Source: JBIKVP01 sp044356745
Lineage (GTDB): Bacteria; Pseudomonadota; Alphaproteobacteria; Rhizobiales; Beijerinckiaceae
Direction: 5' to 3'
Assembly (NCBI GenBank): GCA_044356745.1
Contig: JBIKVP010000015.1
Span: 1-35,662, forward strand
DNA: 35,662 nucleotides
The translations under genes were made by a program, and so were the position numbers. The notes below the pieces were generated by a model, which saw nothing but the letters and a program-made list of their open reading frames with translations, did no database searches and was not told the DNA's origin. Below, one piece after another: positions 8,024 through 16,541 of this stretch (positions are counted from its first letter, which is position 1; each line of letters starts with the position of its first letter).

Positions 8024-10012
8024 TTACAGCGCAAATGAATGAGCGGCAACACCATAAATTTTGAGCGGTGTCGTGCGGCCACGCAAGATAATATCTCCTA
8101 ATGGATAAGCTGCCCCTTCAGGCAAGGCACAAGCAACCGTTTCTGACATGAGAATAGAGGTGGCATAGTCTTTGGTGAGGGGTTCAAGACGTGCGGTCGT
8201 ATTCACGGTGTCACCAACCGCTGAATAGGTGAAGCGCTGCTCTGAACCCAGATTACCTACACATGCTTGTCCCGCATGAAGGCCAATGCCAATCGTCAGG
8301 GGAGTGTGTTTGTGATCTTGAGCCAGTGATTCAGCGGCAAGCTCTTGATCAAGCAATGTCATTGCATTGAGCATGGCACGTGCACATTCAACCGCGCGAC
8401 GTGAATGATTTGGCACATCAAGGGGGGCATTCCAGAACGCCATTAATCCATCGCCGATAAATTTATCAATCGTGCCGCCATGTTCAAGAACAAGACGCGA
8501 TAAAGGTGTATGCACACGTTTGAGAAAACGTGCGACATCATCCGCATTCATGGTTTCTGAGCGCTGTGTAAAGCCTCTAATATCACAAAACATCACGGTA
8601 ATATCGCGGATCGTGCCGCCAAAGTGAACATCCGTTTGTGTTTCCATCAGTTGACGTGCAACTTCAGGCGGGAAATAAAGATCAAGTGTTGATGCCAGTT
8701 TTTTGCGTTGTTTAAGATAATTGCTTAGCCGCGATGTTAACATCACCCCGCATGTGAATGTCATAACAATTATCACCGGTAATGGATCAAACAACATTTC
8801 AAGCCATAAGAACGCACCAAATGAGGCGACACCAACACTTGCCACCAGCATCAAACAAAGGGCTGTTGCCCATACTGGAGAGAGTGACAACACCACGGTG
8901 ATGCTGATCACTGCACCGAGCCCCGTGGCGATTATTTCAAGTCCTAATGCATAATCAGGGCGATGCAGAGCATGAGAGGTTAAAATATTTTCAAGTGCTT
9001 CAGCGTGAACATCAATACCGGGAACCGCTGATTCAAGAGGTGTGGCGCGAATATCAGAGAGCGCATTCGCCGTTGCACCAACCAGAAGGATATGATTTCC
9101 AAGTCGCGCGAGATCAACACGCCCTTCCAACAAGTCTTTTACGGAAAGGTGTCTATGGGGTTGTGATCCTGCATAGCGAATTCGGATCGCGCCATCTTTA
9201 TCGGTGGGAATAATGACATCGCCGACGCGGACAGAGATCACACCCGTTTGTACACCAAATGCGCTTTCCCCGCTCGCATTCGATGATTTAACCTGATAGC
9301 TCGATGCGCCTTGCGCTACACGCAAAGCCTCAAGCGCGAGACTAGGGATAAAACTACTTTGCACGTTTTGAAGTGTTGGCACGCGTCGAATAATCAAATC
9401 ACGATCAGGTGTCCAGTTAAGTGCTCCAACACCTTGACTGGCTTGTGAGAAATCTTCAAGCGGGCGAATAACGCCGCCAAAAGTCGGCAAAAATGGCAGT
9501 GCATCATCACCTAATTGCACCCACCCTGCTTTTGTTACTGGCTTTGTAGCTTGATGATCCACGGCCTGACCAATCACTGAAGGAGACGCTTTAAGCGCTT
9601 CAATAAAGCGTTTCTCACCAGAACTCATTTCATCCTGAACAGAGCGATCCTTTCGTTCAGGTTCAGCAAGCAACATATCAAGAGCAATTGCCGCAGGTTT
9701 GGCGCTATTGAGTGTTTCAACAAGTGTCGCAAGTGTTTCACGCGGCCAAGGCCATTGCCCAAATGTTTTGAGCGATGCTTCATCAATCGCAACGACACGC
9801 ACAGGGACATCAGGCGCATAAATGCGTGGCGCGATACGTTGATAGCTATCAAACAACACATCGCGCATGGCACGCAACATAAATGGCTCAGAGGCAGTTA
9901 CCCCCCACATCGCGCTCATCACAGTGAGCACGATCATCATCGCCCCTCGATCGCGCTTGAAGCTACCCCTGAACATGTTCAACATTTTCTTGCAGCATTC
10001 CCTTTTAAACAT
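8024..10012 (-). CDS. CHASE2-domain adenylate cyclase
   Basis: This is a membrane receptor with a class III nucleotide cyclase. Numbered from the outermost start at 10147, a first membrane segment lies at about 69-86, an extracytoplasmic CHASE2 domain at about 90-385, membrane segments at about 400-472 and the cyclase at about 512-690. Metal-binding Asp residues are D522 (FCDIRGFT) and D566 (IGDGLMAF). K562 and D646 are the adenine-selecting pair, and N649 and R653 are the transition-state residues. The catalytic set is complete, so cAMP is the expected product. The start is uncertain: ATG 10147 would leave only 36 bases to the divergent FecR gene, while ATG 10012, 9985 or 9976 keep all domains. 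The divergent FecR-domain partner suggests a shared periplasmic signal. Confidence 0.92.
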   Translation of the reverse strand: MFKRECCKKMLNMFRGSFKRDRGAMMIVLTVMSAMWGVTASEPFMLRAMRDVLFDSYQRIAPRIYAPDVPVRVVAIDEASLKTFGQWPWPRETLATLVETLNSAKPAAIALDMLLAEPERKDRSVQDEMSSGEKRFIEALKASPSVIGQAVDHQATKPVTKAGWVQLGDDALPFLPTFGGVIRPLEDFSQASQGVGALNWTPDRDLIIRRVPTLQNVQSSFIPSLALEALRVAQGASSYQVKSSNASGESAFGVQTGVISVRVGDVIIPTDKDGAIRIRYAGSQPHRHLSVKDLLEGRVDLARLGNHILLVGATANALSDIRATPLESAVPGIDVHAEALENILTSHALHRPDYALGLEIIATGLGAVISITVVLSLSPVWATALCLMLVASVGVASFGAFLWLEMLFDPLPVIIVMTFTCGVMLTSRLSNYLKQRKKLASTLDLYFPPEVARQLMETQTDVHFGGTIRDITVMFCDIRGFTQRSETMNADDVARFLKRVHTPLSRLVLEHGGTIDKFIGDGLMAFWNAPLDVPNHSRRAVECARAMLNAMTLLDQELAAESLAQDHKHTPLTIGIGLHAGQACVGNLGSEQRFTYSAVGDTVNTTARLEPLTKDYATSILMSETVACALPEGAAYPLGDIILRGRTTPLKIYGVAAHSFAL

Positions 10013-10183
10013 TTCCTTGAAGTGAAACTGTGAAGCACTTATCAAACGGTATAAAGCTGACTTTCTCAACATAGCGCTTGAAATGTGCGTTGTCGCACAG
10101 GAAAACGGTGAAGAGATCATCACAGTGAGAAGCGTGCGAGAGCGCACACACTGTCATTATTACAGGGCAAAACGGGGGGAGAC

Positions 10184-10963
10184 ATGACTTATCATCTTAA
10201 AGCAACCACAGGCATCTTGATGGTCTGTGTGGGCATAGGCCTCGCTCAAGGCGCACAAGCGCAATCATCGCAAGGTATTGGCGAAATGGCGAGTGTTGAG
10301 CGGTCTGTCACAGGTTTGCATCAAGGGCGCAGTGTCACGCTTCAAACAGGCGATGAAGTGATCCGTAATCAACAGGTTCGCACAGGGGAAGCAAGCGCTG
10401 CACAGATTGTTTTTCTGGATGATACCCGTCTTTCGATGGGGCCGACATCGACTGTGACATTGGATCGTTTTGTTTATCAAGATGCTGGCGGCGTTAAAAA
10501 CGTCACCGTCAAAGCGGGAAAAGGCATATTTCGCTTCGTAAGTGGCTCTTCACAATCAGGCGCTTACCGCGTGCAAACACCTCATGCAACAATTGGTGTG
10601 CGCGGAACCGTCTTTGATGTGCGCATCCGCCCTGCCATGACGACAGTGGTCTTACTTGAGGGCGAGATTGATGTATGCCCTCGCGGTAAGGGGGGGGATG
10701 AATGTGCTGTGCTTCAACCTGGACAAATCGTGATGGTAAACCCATCACGCGGTGTATTTAATCAAGGACAAGCAACACCAGATGATTTTGATTTCACAAG
10801 AGGATGCCAAGCCTCAGCAGAATGTCGCTTTAGTACTGTCATCACACCGCCCACAACGGATTTCACTTACGATCCGGCGCAAGGCAATAAAGTCGGTGGA
10901 GGTGGCGGAGGCGGCGGCGGAGGAGGCGGCGGCGGAAATGGTGGGGGCAACGGTGGACGCTAA
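10184..10963 (+). CDS. Secreted FecR-domain protein with poly-glycine tail
   Basis: A Sec signal peptide covers residues 1-26, with cleavage likely after AQA. A FecR-type domain follows at about 50-165, containing LDDTRLSMGP, VKAGKGIFRFVSG, TPHATIGVRGTVFDV and VVLLEGEIDV. Four cysteines (165, 174, 208, 214) could form disulfides. The C-terminus contains 14 consecutive glycines, then N-GGG-N-GGR. There is no membrane segment after the signal peptide, so this is not a classical FecR anti-sigma factor but a periplasmic or surface protein. The start has a strong GGGGGGAG just upstream. It is divergent from the CHASE2 cyclase gene; functional coupling is inferred from position. Confidence 0.88.
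   Translation: MTYHLKATTGILMVCVGIGLAQGAQAQSSQGIGEMASVERSVTGLHQGRSVTLQTGDEVIRNQQVRTGEASAAQIVFLDDTRLSMGPTSTVTLDRFVYQDAGGVKNVTVKAGKGIFRFVSGSSQSGAYRVQTPHATIGVRGTVFDVRIRPAMTTVVLLEGEIDVCPRGKGGDECAVLQPGQIVMVNPSRGVFNQGQATPDDFDFTRGCQASAECRFSTVITPPTTDFTYDPAQGNKVGGGGGGGGGGGGGGNGGGNGGR
10895..10957 (+). repeat. GGN codon run encoding poly-glycine
   Basis: Fourteen GGN codons in a row (10895-10936), followed by AAT and more glycine codons, form a low-complexity tract near the 3' end of the FecR-domain gene. All units keep the frame, so changes in copy number would change tail length without breaking the protein. Confidence 0.9.
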
Positions 10964-11035
10964 AATAGCATCTTGCATCACCATTCTGTTCTTTTTTTGT
11001 TCCAAGGCATATACGAATCAGATATGCGTTAAGGC

Positions 11036-12208
11036 ATGAACGAGATTCTTGCTATTTGGGGTGGACGACCCATCACAGTTTTTGAAGCGTTGATTGCGCT
11101 CGTGAGTTTGCTTGCGCTATCACTTGTTCTTATTTTGATGCTTTTAATCCGTGCTGGGCGACAACGTCGTGAAGCAGCCATGCTTCAGGCCGAACATGCG
11201 CATGATATGGCTGAGAAAGTCAGCGCAATGCATCAATCTCAAGCAGAGCTTACAGGACGCTTGCAAACGCTCACGGATGTCTTTGGCTCGCGACAGTCTG
11301 AATTCGCGCGTCATGTGGGGGATCGTATTGAAAGTTTGCGCACGCAAGTCGGCCAAGGTCTGGAAAACAGCACGAAGCAAACAAGCGAGAACCTTAATAA
11401 ACTGAATGAGCGTCTTGCCGTCATTGATACAGCACAAAATAATCTTGCGAACCTCACTGGTGAGATGCTCAATCTACGCGATATTCTCGCCAATAAACAA
11501 TCTCGTGGCGCTTATGGACAAGGGCAGATGGAAGCAATTATCCGCGATGGTTTGCCTCTTGATAGTTTTGCTTTTCAGGTCACGCTTAGTAACGGAAAAC
11601 GCCCCGATTGCGTTATTAAGCTGCCTTCTGATCCACGACTGCTGGTCATTGATGCGAAATTTCCATTGGAAGGTTTTACGGCTTTTCGTGCCGCGCGTGG
11701 CGAGGATGCGCGCAAAATGGCTTTTCAGCGTGTGAGAAATGATGTCGGCACACATATCAAAGATATTGGCGACAAATATTTCATTGCAGGTGAAACACAG
11801 GATCTTGCCCTGATGTTTGTTCCCTCAGAGGCAATTTATGCCGATTTACATGAACATTTTGATGATATGATTCAACGCTCACACCGCGCGCGTATTGTCA
11901 TTGTGTCACCATCTCTTCTCACGTTAGCCATACAGGTCATGCAATCCTTGATGCGTGATGCACGCATCCGCGAGGAGGCGCAAACCATTCAAAAAGAAGT
12001 GGGAAAATTGCTTGAGGATGTCGTGCGTATCAAAGATCGTGCGGATAAACTTGATACGCATTTTCGACAAGTGCAAGAGGATGTATCAGGGATTAAAACA
12101 TCTGCCGAGAAAGTCTCTCGCCGTGGTGAGCGCATCAAACAACTTGAATTTGAAGATACCACACCCAGCGCTGCTCTTGCTGTCACCGCGTTGAGGGCTG
12201 CTGAATAA
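11036..12208 (+). CDS. rmuC: DNA recombination protein RmuC
   Basis: RmuC limits rearrangements at inverted repeats and is predicted to be a nuclease. An N-terminal membrane segment lies at about 19-41 and a long coiled coil at about 45-150. The RmuC domain follows, including GQGQMEAIIRDGLP, then PDCVIKLP...LLVIDAKFPLEGF, the PD-(D/E)XK-like catalytic core, and later FVPSEAIYADLHEH and SPSLLTLAIQVMQS. Length (390) is normal. The gene follows the FecR gene by 72 bases on the same strand and converges with holC. No related gene, such as def, is adjacent. Confidence 0.93.
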   Translation: MNEILAIWGGRPITVFEALIALVSLLALSLVLILMLLIRAGRQRREAAMLQAEHAHDMAEKVSAMHQSQAELTGRLQTLTDVFGSRQSEFARHVGDRIESLRTQVGQGLENSTKQTSENLNKLNERLAVIDTAQNNLANLTGEMLNLRDILANKQSRGAYGQGQMEAIIRDGLPLDSFAFQVTLSNGKRPDCVIKLPSDPRLLVIDAKFPLEGFTAFRAARGEDARKMAFQRVRNDVGTHIKDIGDKYFIAGETQDLALMFVPSEAIYADLHEHFDDMIQRSHRARIVIVSPSLLTLAIQVMQSLMRDARIREEAQTIQKEVGKLLEDVVRIKDRADKLDTHFRQVQEDVSGIKTSAEKVSRRGERIKQLEFEDTTPSAALAVTALRAAE

Positions 12209-12274
12209 AAAATATAGTTGTATTTTAAGTGCTTGCGTGCCAGACGCACCGAAATGAATAATCGGCTCGTTCAA

Positions 12275-12727
12275 TTAGCCCTTCTTTGTCCAGCGTCCAT
12301 CGTCATCCTGCTGCCAATAAGTGATTGATAAGCCTTGTAATGACGCCGTTTTCCATTGTCCGCGCGCATGATTGAGCGCCTCATTATCATTGCCATCAAA
12401 TAACAGAATAATCCTCTCATAAGCTGTTACATCTTCGGGGATTATTGCTTGATCCAGACAAAAACGCACGTGCGCTTGGATTGGATTAGCGGGCTCTGTT
12501 GTAAGAATAATCGTATCAAGAGCTAAATCTGCGTCTTCAACAACGGCGTGAGGCAAAAACTCTTCTTCAGAGAACATCCACAAATGATCATCAAGCGCTT
12601 TAATACGTTCAGGCAACGGTGTTTCAATCACTGCCTTCCACCCTTTTTCAAGCGTTTTTTGCAGCAATACAGGCAACACCTTTTCTAGAGGCTGTCGTTG
12701 CAGGTGATAAAAATGAATATCTGTCAT
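12275..12727 (-). CDS. holC: DNA polymerase III chi subunit
   Basis: Chi is the clamp-loader accessory subunit that links the polymerase III holoenzyme to single-strand binding protein. The N-terminus MTDIHFYHLQRQPLEKVLPVL, the KGWKAVIET segment, the DDHLWMF..EEFLPHA block and LLFDGND are typical. The ATG at 12727 gives 150 residues and the usual family N-terminus; the frame extends 15 codons further to 12772 with no family match. No clear ribosome-binding site is visible. It lies about 85 bases downstream of ychF on the same strand. Confidence 0.9.
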   Translation of the reverse strand: MTDIHFYHLQRQPLEKVLPVLLQKTLEKGWKAVIETPLPERIKALDDHLWMFSEEEFLPHAVVEDADLALDTIILTTEPANPIQAHVRFCLDQAIIPEDVTAYERIILLFDGNDNEALNHARGQWKTASLQGLSITYWQQDDDGRWTKKG

Positions 12728-12812
12728 GGGAAGTGTTTTGAACGTAAGACATGAGACATAAGGCGAAGTCACTCAATTTTTACGTACCACGTTCTCAATT
12801 CCTCGTCCCTCT

Positions 12813-13910
12813 TTAATTCGCGAACCTGAAGTGAAGCACGTCACCATCCTGTACGACATACTCTTTGCCTTCAAGGCGGAATTTGCCCGCATCACGTGCA
12901 CCTGCTTCACCCTTGCAGGCAATATAATCTGCATAAGCGATTGTTTCAGAGCGAATAAAGCCTTTTTCAAAATCGGTATGGATCACGCCAGCGGCTTGTG
13001 GCGCTTTTGTGCCTTTGGTAATCGTCCATGCACGCGCTTCTTTGGGGCCTACCGTGAAATACGTGACCAACCCGAGCAGCGCATAACCAGAACGAATGAC
13101 GCGGTTAAGACCTGGCTCAGCAAGCCCCACGGCATCAAGATAATCTTTTTGCTCATCCTCCGGTAGAACGGCGATTTCACTCTCAATTTTGGCGGAAACA
13201 ACGACGGCATTTGCCCCCTCTTGCTTTGCCCGCTCAAACACTTTTTGCGAAAACGCATTACCATTTTCAGCGGCGGCTTCTTCCACATTGCACACGTAAA
13301 GCACAGGCTTGGAGGTCAAAAGTCCCAAACTTTGAAAGAGTTTTTCTTCTTCTAATTTACGCTCCACAAGACGTGCGGGTTGGCCTTCCTGCAAGAGTTT
13401 GAGCGCGCGCTTAACGAGATCAAGCACCTCAGCGGCTTCTTTATCAGCGCCCCGTGCCTTTTTCTCAAGAGCAAGAAGCCGCTTCTCTAGCGAATCCATA
13501 TCCGCGAGCATGAATTCCGTTTCAATGGTTTCAATATCAGCAATGGGATCAATCTTGCCTTCAACGTGCGTAATGTCGCTATCTTCAAAGCAACGGACAA
13601 CGTGAGCGACCGCGTCTAACTCTCTGATATTACCTAAAAATTGGTTGCCAAGCCCTTCGCCTTTTGATGCGCCGCGGACCAACCCTGCAATATCCACGAA
13701 CGTCAGGCGCGTTGCGATGATCTGTTGTGAACCTGCAATCTGTGCAAGCGTATCGAGCCGCGCATCAGGAACCGCGACATCCCCGACATTGGGTTCAATC
13801 GTACAAAAAGGATAATTGGCCGCTTGCGCAGCGGCTGTTTGCGTTAACGCATTAAACAGCGTTGATTTTCCCACGTTCGGCAAGCCGACAATTCCGCATT
13901 TAAAACCCAT
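12813..13910 (-). CDS. ychF: Obg-family GTPase/ATPase YchF
   Basis: YchF (OLA1) is a ribosome-associated P-loop NTPase that prefers ATP. The P-loop GLPNVGKST is at 9-17, and DIAG at 73-76 with the following GEGLGNQFL is the switch region. NVEE at 208-211 replaces the GTP-specific NKxD, which explains the relaxed nucleotide choice of the family. The C-terminal TGS domain covers about 280-363. Length (365) is normal. The start has AAGGTGG about 6 bases upstream. In many alphaproteobacteria pth precedes ychF; it is absent here, and the next gene upstream is argJ beyond a 200-base gap that holds a palindromic repeat. Confidence 0.97.
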   Translation of the reverse strand: MGFKCGIVGLPNVGKSTLFNALTQTAAAQAANYPFCTIEPNVGDVAVPDARLDTLAQIAGSQQIIATRLTFVDIAGLVRGASKGEGLGNQFLGNIRELDAVAHVVRCFEDSDITHVEGKIDPIADIETIETEFMLADMDSLEKRLLALEKKARGADKEAAEVLDLVKRALKLLQEGQPARLVERKLEEEKLFQSLGLLTSKPVLYVCNVEEAAAENGNAFSQKVFERAKQEGANAVVVSAKIESEIAVLPEDEQKDYLDAVGLAEPGLNRVIRSGYALLGLVTYFTVGPKEARAWTITKGTKAPQAAGVIHTDFEKGFIRSETIAYADYIACKGEAGARDAGKFRLEGKEYVVQDGDVLHFRFAN

Positions 13911-14053
13911 TATCCACCTTCACAATAAACACATGTATGAAGGGGTATGTCGCGCAAATCGACATTAAAAGCAAGGATCAACGTGAATGAGCAGAGGTTG
14001 AGTTTTGATTCAGCGCCCGTTGCCGCTTTTCTATATAAATGTCGCTAAAGCGT

Positions 14054-14082
14054 GGATACCCGCGTCAAGCGCGGGCATGACG
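14054..14082. repeat. Small palindromic intergenic element
   Basis: CCCGCG (14059-14064), the loop TCAAG and CGCGGG (14070-14075) form a perfect 6-bp hairpin flanked by GGATA and CATGACGG. The form GGAT.CCCGCGTCAAGCGCGGG.ATGACG resembles a short dispersed repeat seen in many alphaproteobacterial intergenic regions, from memory. I saw no second copy in this window. It lies between argJ and ychF. Confidence 0.6.
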
Positions 14083-14111
14083 GTTGTGCTTCATATCTAT
14101 AAATTCGAATC

Positions 14112-15362
14112 CTAAGAGCGATAATCGCCGTTGATTTCCACGTAAGCCTTGGTGAGATCGCATGTCCACACGCTTGCTTTACCGCGACCAATTCCAAGGT
14201 CAGCACGCACTGTTAGCTCGGGTTTTTTCATATAAGCGGAAACATCGGTTTCACTGTAATCTGGATCACGCATTCCATTAACCGCAACGCGATAAGTGCC
14301 GAACCAGATGCTAAGCAAATCACGCTCTGCTTTTTCGCCGGCTTTACCAACGGCCATCACGATGCGTCCCCAGTTGGCATCTTCCCCTGCAAACGCCGTT
14401 TTTACGAGAGGGGAATTGGCGATGGAGAGCGCAACTTTTTTAGCCGCTTTTGCGCTTGCCGCCCCTGTCACATCCACGCGAATAAATTTACGAGCCCCCT
14501 CGCCATCTTTAGCGACTTGATGTGCAAGGTTGAGCAACACCTTATTGAGGCCACGCTTAAAGCCGCTCAAGCGCTTGTCGTTAATGTCTGTGATGGCTGG
14601 GCAACCCCGTTTTGCCGCCGCTCCTGTTGCGAAAAGCATGAGCGTGTCGGATGTCGATGTATCACCATCCACCGTAATGGCATTAAAAGAGCGCCCCACC
14701 CCTTTTGCAAGAAGCGACTGCAAGACAGGCGCTGCAATGGGAGCATCGGTGAAAATAAACGAGAGCATCGTGGCCATATCAGGGGCAATCATCCCCGCCC
14801 CTTTGGCAATACCATTGATGGTCACGGGCGCACCATCTATCTCAACTGTCACATTGGCAACTTTAGGAAAAGTGTCTGTGGTCATGATGGCACCCGCAGC
14901 ATCATGCCAATCACCACCTGACGCGCGTTTAGCACAATCGTCGAGCACACCTTGAAACTTATCAGCGTTGAGCGGCTCGCCAATCACTCCAGTTGAGGCA
15001 AGAAACACCTCTTCAGGCGCACATCCAGCAGCTTTTCCAGCAATTTTAGCGGTTAGCGCAACGGCATCGCGCCCTTTTTGTCCCGTAAATGCATTGGCGT
15101 TTCCCGAGTTAACAACAAGCGCACGCGCTCTACCGTTGTGGAGATTTTCGCGACACCAATCAACTGCGGCGGAGGGGCATTTTGAGCGCGTAAATACACC
15201 TGCAACCTGCGTTCCCGCGTCAAACAGCATCATCACAACATCAGTGCGATTTTGATATTTAATTCCTGCCTGAGCGGTTGCAAAGCGCACACCTTCTAAA
15301 GAGGCAAGTCGCGGCATTTTTTTTGGCGCCAATGGTGAGACAGGTGTATCTTTTCCAGCCAT
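14112..15362 (-). CDS. argJ: Bifunctional ornithine acetyltransferase / N-acetylglutamate synthase
   Basis: ArgJ transfers the acetyl group from N-acetylornithine to glutamate, giving the recycling form of arginine synthesis. The precursor cleaves itself before a conserved Thr; here GMIAPDMATML places the cut between A197 and T198, giving alpha and beta chains. NSGNANAFTG and STGVIGEPL are further family blocks. Length (416) is normal. The ATG at 15362 has AAGG about 8 bases upstream. It lies 22 bases downstream of the parvulin gene on the same strand, so co-transcription is likely. The gene's presence argues against extreme loss of amino acid synthesis in this organism. Confidence 0.97.
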   Translation of the reverse strand: MAGKDTPVSPLAPKKMPRLASLEGVRFATAQAGIKYQNRTDVVMMLFDAGTQVAGVFTRSKCPSAAVDWCRENLHNGRARALVVNSGNANAFTGQKGRDAVALTAKIAGKAAGCAPEEVFLASTGVIGEPLNADKFQGVLDDCAKRASGGDWHDAAGAIMTTDTFPKVANVTVEIDGAPVTINGIAKGAGMIAPDMATMLSFIFTDAPIAAPVLQSLLAKGVGRSFNAITVDGDTSTSDTLMLFATGAAAKRGCPAITDINDKRLSGFKRGLNKVLLNLAHQVAKDGEGARKFIRVDVTGAASAKAAKKVALSIANSPLVKTAFAGEDANWGRIVMAVGKAGEKAERDLLSIWFGTYRVAVNGMRDPDYSETDVSAYMKKPELTVRADLGIGRGKASVWTCDLTKAYVEINGDYRS

Positions 15363-15384
15363 ATCAAAACCTTATATGGTTAAT

Positions 15385-16266
15385 TTATTGTTTTTTATCA
15401 GGAGCAGGGGTTGTTGTATCAGCGGGTTTAGCATCCTCCTTTGGCTTATCAAGACGCTCGATTTTTGCTTTTTCACGCAATGCTAAAATTGCATCTTGTT
15501 GTGCTTTACGACCAAGATAAGCATCAATCTGTGGGCGTACTTCTTCAAAGTTTGGGACTGGCTTGGTGCGCTTGTCCTCAACTTTGATAATGTGCCAGCC
15601 AAACTGACTTTTTACAGGCTCGGTGATTGAGCCTTTTTCGGCGCTAAATGCTGCATCGGCGAATGGCTTGACCATCCGATCACGCGTGAAATAGCCCAAA
15701 TCACCACCCTCTTTACCTGATCCAGGGTCTTTTGATGCTTCGGTCGCTAATTTCGCAAAATCCTCACCGCCTTTAACGCGTGCATAAATCTTTTTCGCTT
15801 CATCTTCCTGCTCAACAAGAATGTGACGGGCACGCACTTCTTCTTCAGGCTTGAGGCTTTTTGTGGTTTCGTCATAAAGCTTTTTAGCAGCTTCAAGATT
15901 AACGCCTTTTTTCGCTTGTTGACTCAAATATTCATCCAGCAAAAGCTTTTCACGAAAATAAGCCATGCGGCGTTCAAAGTCTGGAGCTTGCGCTGATTTC
16001 GCAACGTCAGCGGCTTTCGCACCGATTTTAAGATCAATGACATAGCCGATCAGATATTCGCGGCGTTGTGCCTCTTGAAGTCCTTGCGGCAAACGATCGG
16101 CAAGATCTTCTCCAGCAATATCAATATCTTTTTGTGTGACATTCACACCATCGACACGCGCGAGCACTTTGTCTTCTTGTGCGTGAAGCGTTTGAACGGG
16201 CATTAAAACGCTCATTCCAACAATGATGCAAGACAATGCGAGCGATGATTTTAAAAGCGGTTTCAT
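15385..16266 (-). CDS. Secreted parvulin-type peptidyl-prolyl isomerase
   Basis: This protein is a periplasmic folding helper of the PpiC/PrsA/SurA type. A signal peptide lies at the N-terminus (MKPLLKSSLALS... to LHAQ). An N-terminal helical chaperone region follows, then a parvulin domain with RARHILVE, GEDFAKLA, GGDLGYFTRDRMVKPFADA, GSITEPVKSQFGWHIIKV, and a charged Pro/Lys/Asp-rich tail. I chose ATG 16266 because GAGG sits 5 bases upstream and the signal peptide then starts correctly; the frame has an earlier ATG at 16281 with no ribosome-binding site. The pair with argJ is a familiar rhizobial order, but secA, which is usually nearby, is absent. Confidence 0.93.
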   Translation of the reverse strand: MKPLLKSSLALSCIIVGMSVLMPVQTLHAQEDKVLARVDGVNVTQKDIDIAGEDLADRLPQGLQEAQRREYLIGYVIDLKIGAKAADVAKSAQAPDFERRMAYFREKLLLDEYLSQQAKKGVNLEAAKKLYDETTKSLKPEEEVRARHILVEQEDEAKKIYARVKGGEDFAKLATEASKDPGSGKEGGDLGYFTRDRMVKPFADAAFSAEKGSITEPVKSQFGWHIIKVEDKRTKPVPNFEEVRPQIDAYLGRKAQQDAILALREKAKIERLDKPKEDAKPADTTTPAPDKKQ

Positions 16267-16333
16267 CCGTGCCTCATTCATGTGATTCGTGTGCCATTAT
16301 GGGATGAATGAGTGACGCAAAGATGTTGAGTTT

Positions 16334-16369
16334 GCAAGTTCCTTGGCAAGCCTTCTGGCAAGCTTCTTG
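16334..16369. repeat. Three tandem 12-base repeats upstream of rsmH
   Basis: GCAAGTTCCTTG, GCAAGCCTTCTG and GCAAGCTTCTTG follow one another without a gap. They lie in the 275-base region between the divergent parvulin gene and rsmH. Their role is unknown; a regulator-binding array or simple slippage are both possible. Confidence 0.7.
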
Positions 16370-16541
16370 AAGCGCATTCCATTCGTACATATCAAGCACA
16401 ACAAACAGAGCATTAAAAACGTATTTTAAAGGTGATTCTTACCAATCATTAACCTTGCTGCTGTTGGATGAGAAGAGCTGGTTTGTTGAGGGTGTTGCGT
16501 TTCTTCAATCTGCTCAATCTGTTGTCTGGTTCATATCATCC

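Noticed and set aside
14517..14955. Two plus-strand frames of more than 130 codons inside argJ.
   Set aside because: Both are shadows of the certain argJ gene, with no ribosome-binding site or recognisable domain.
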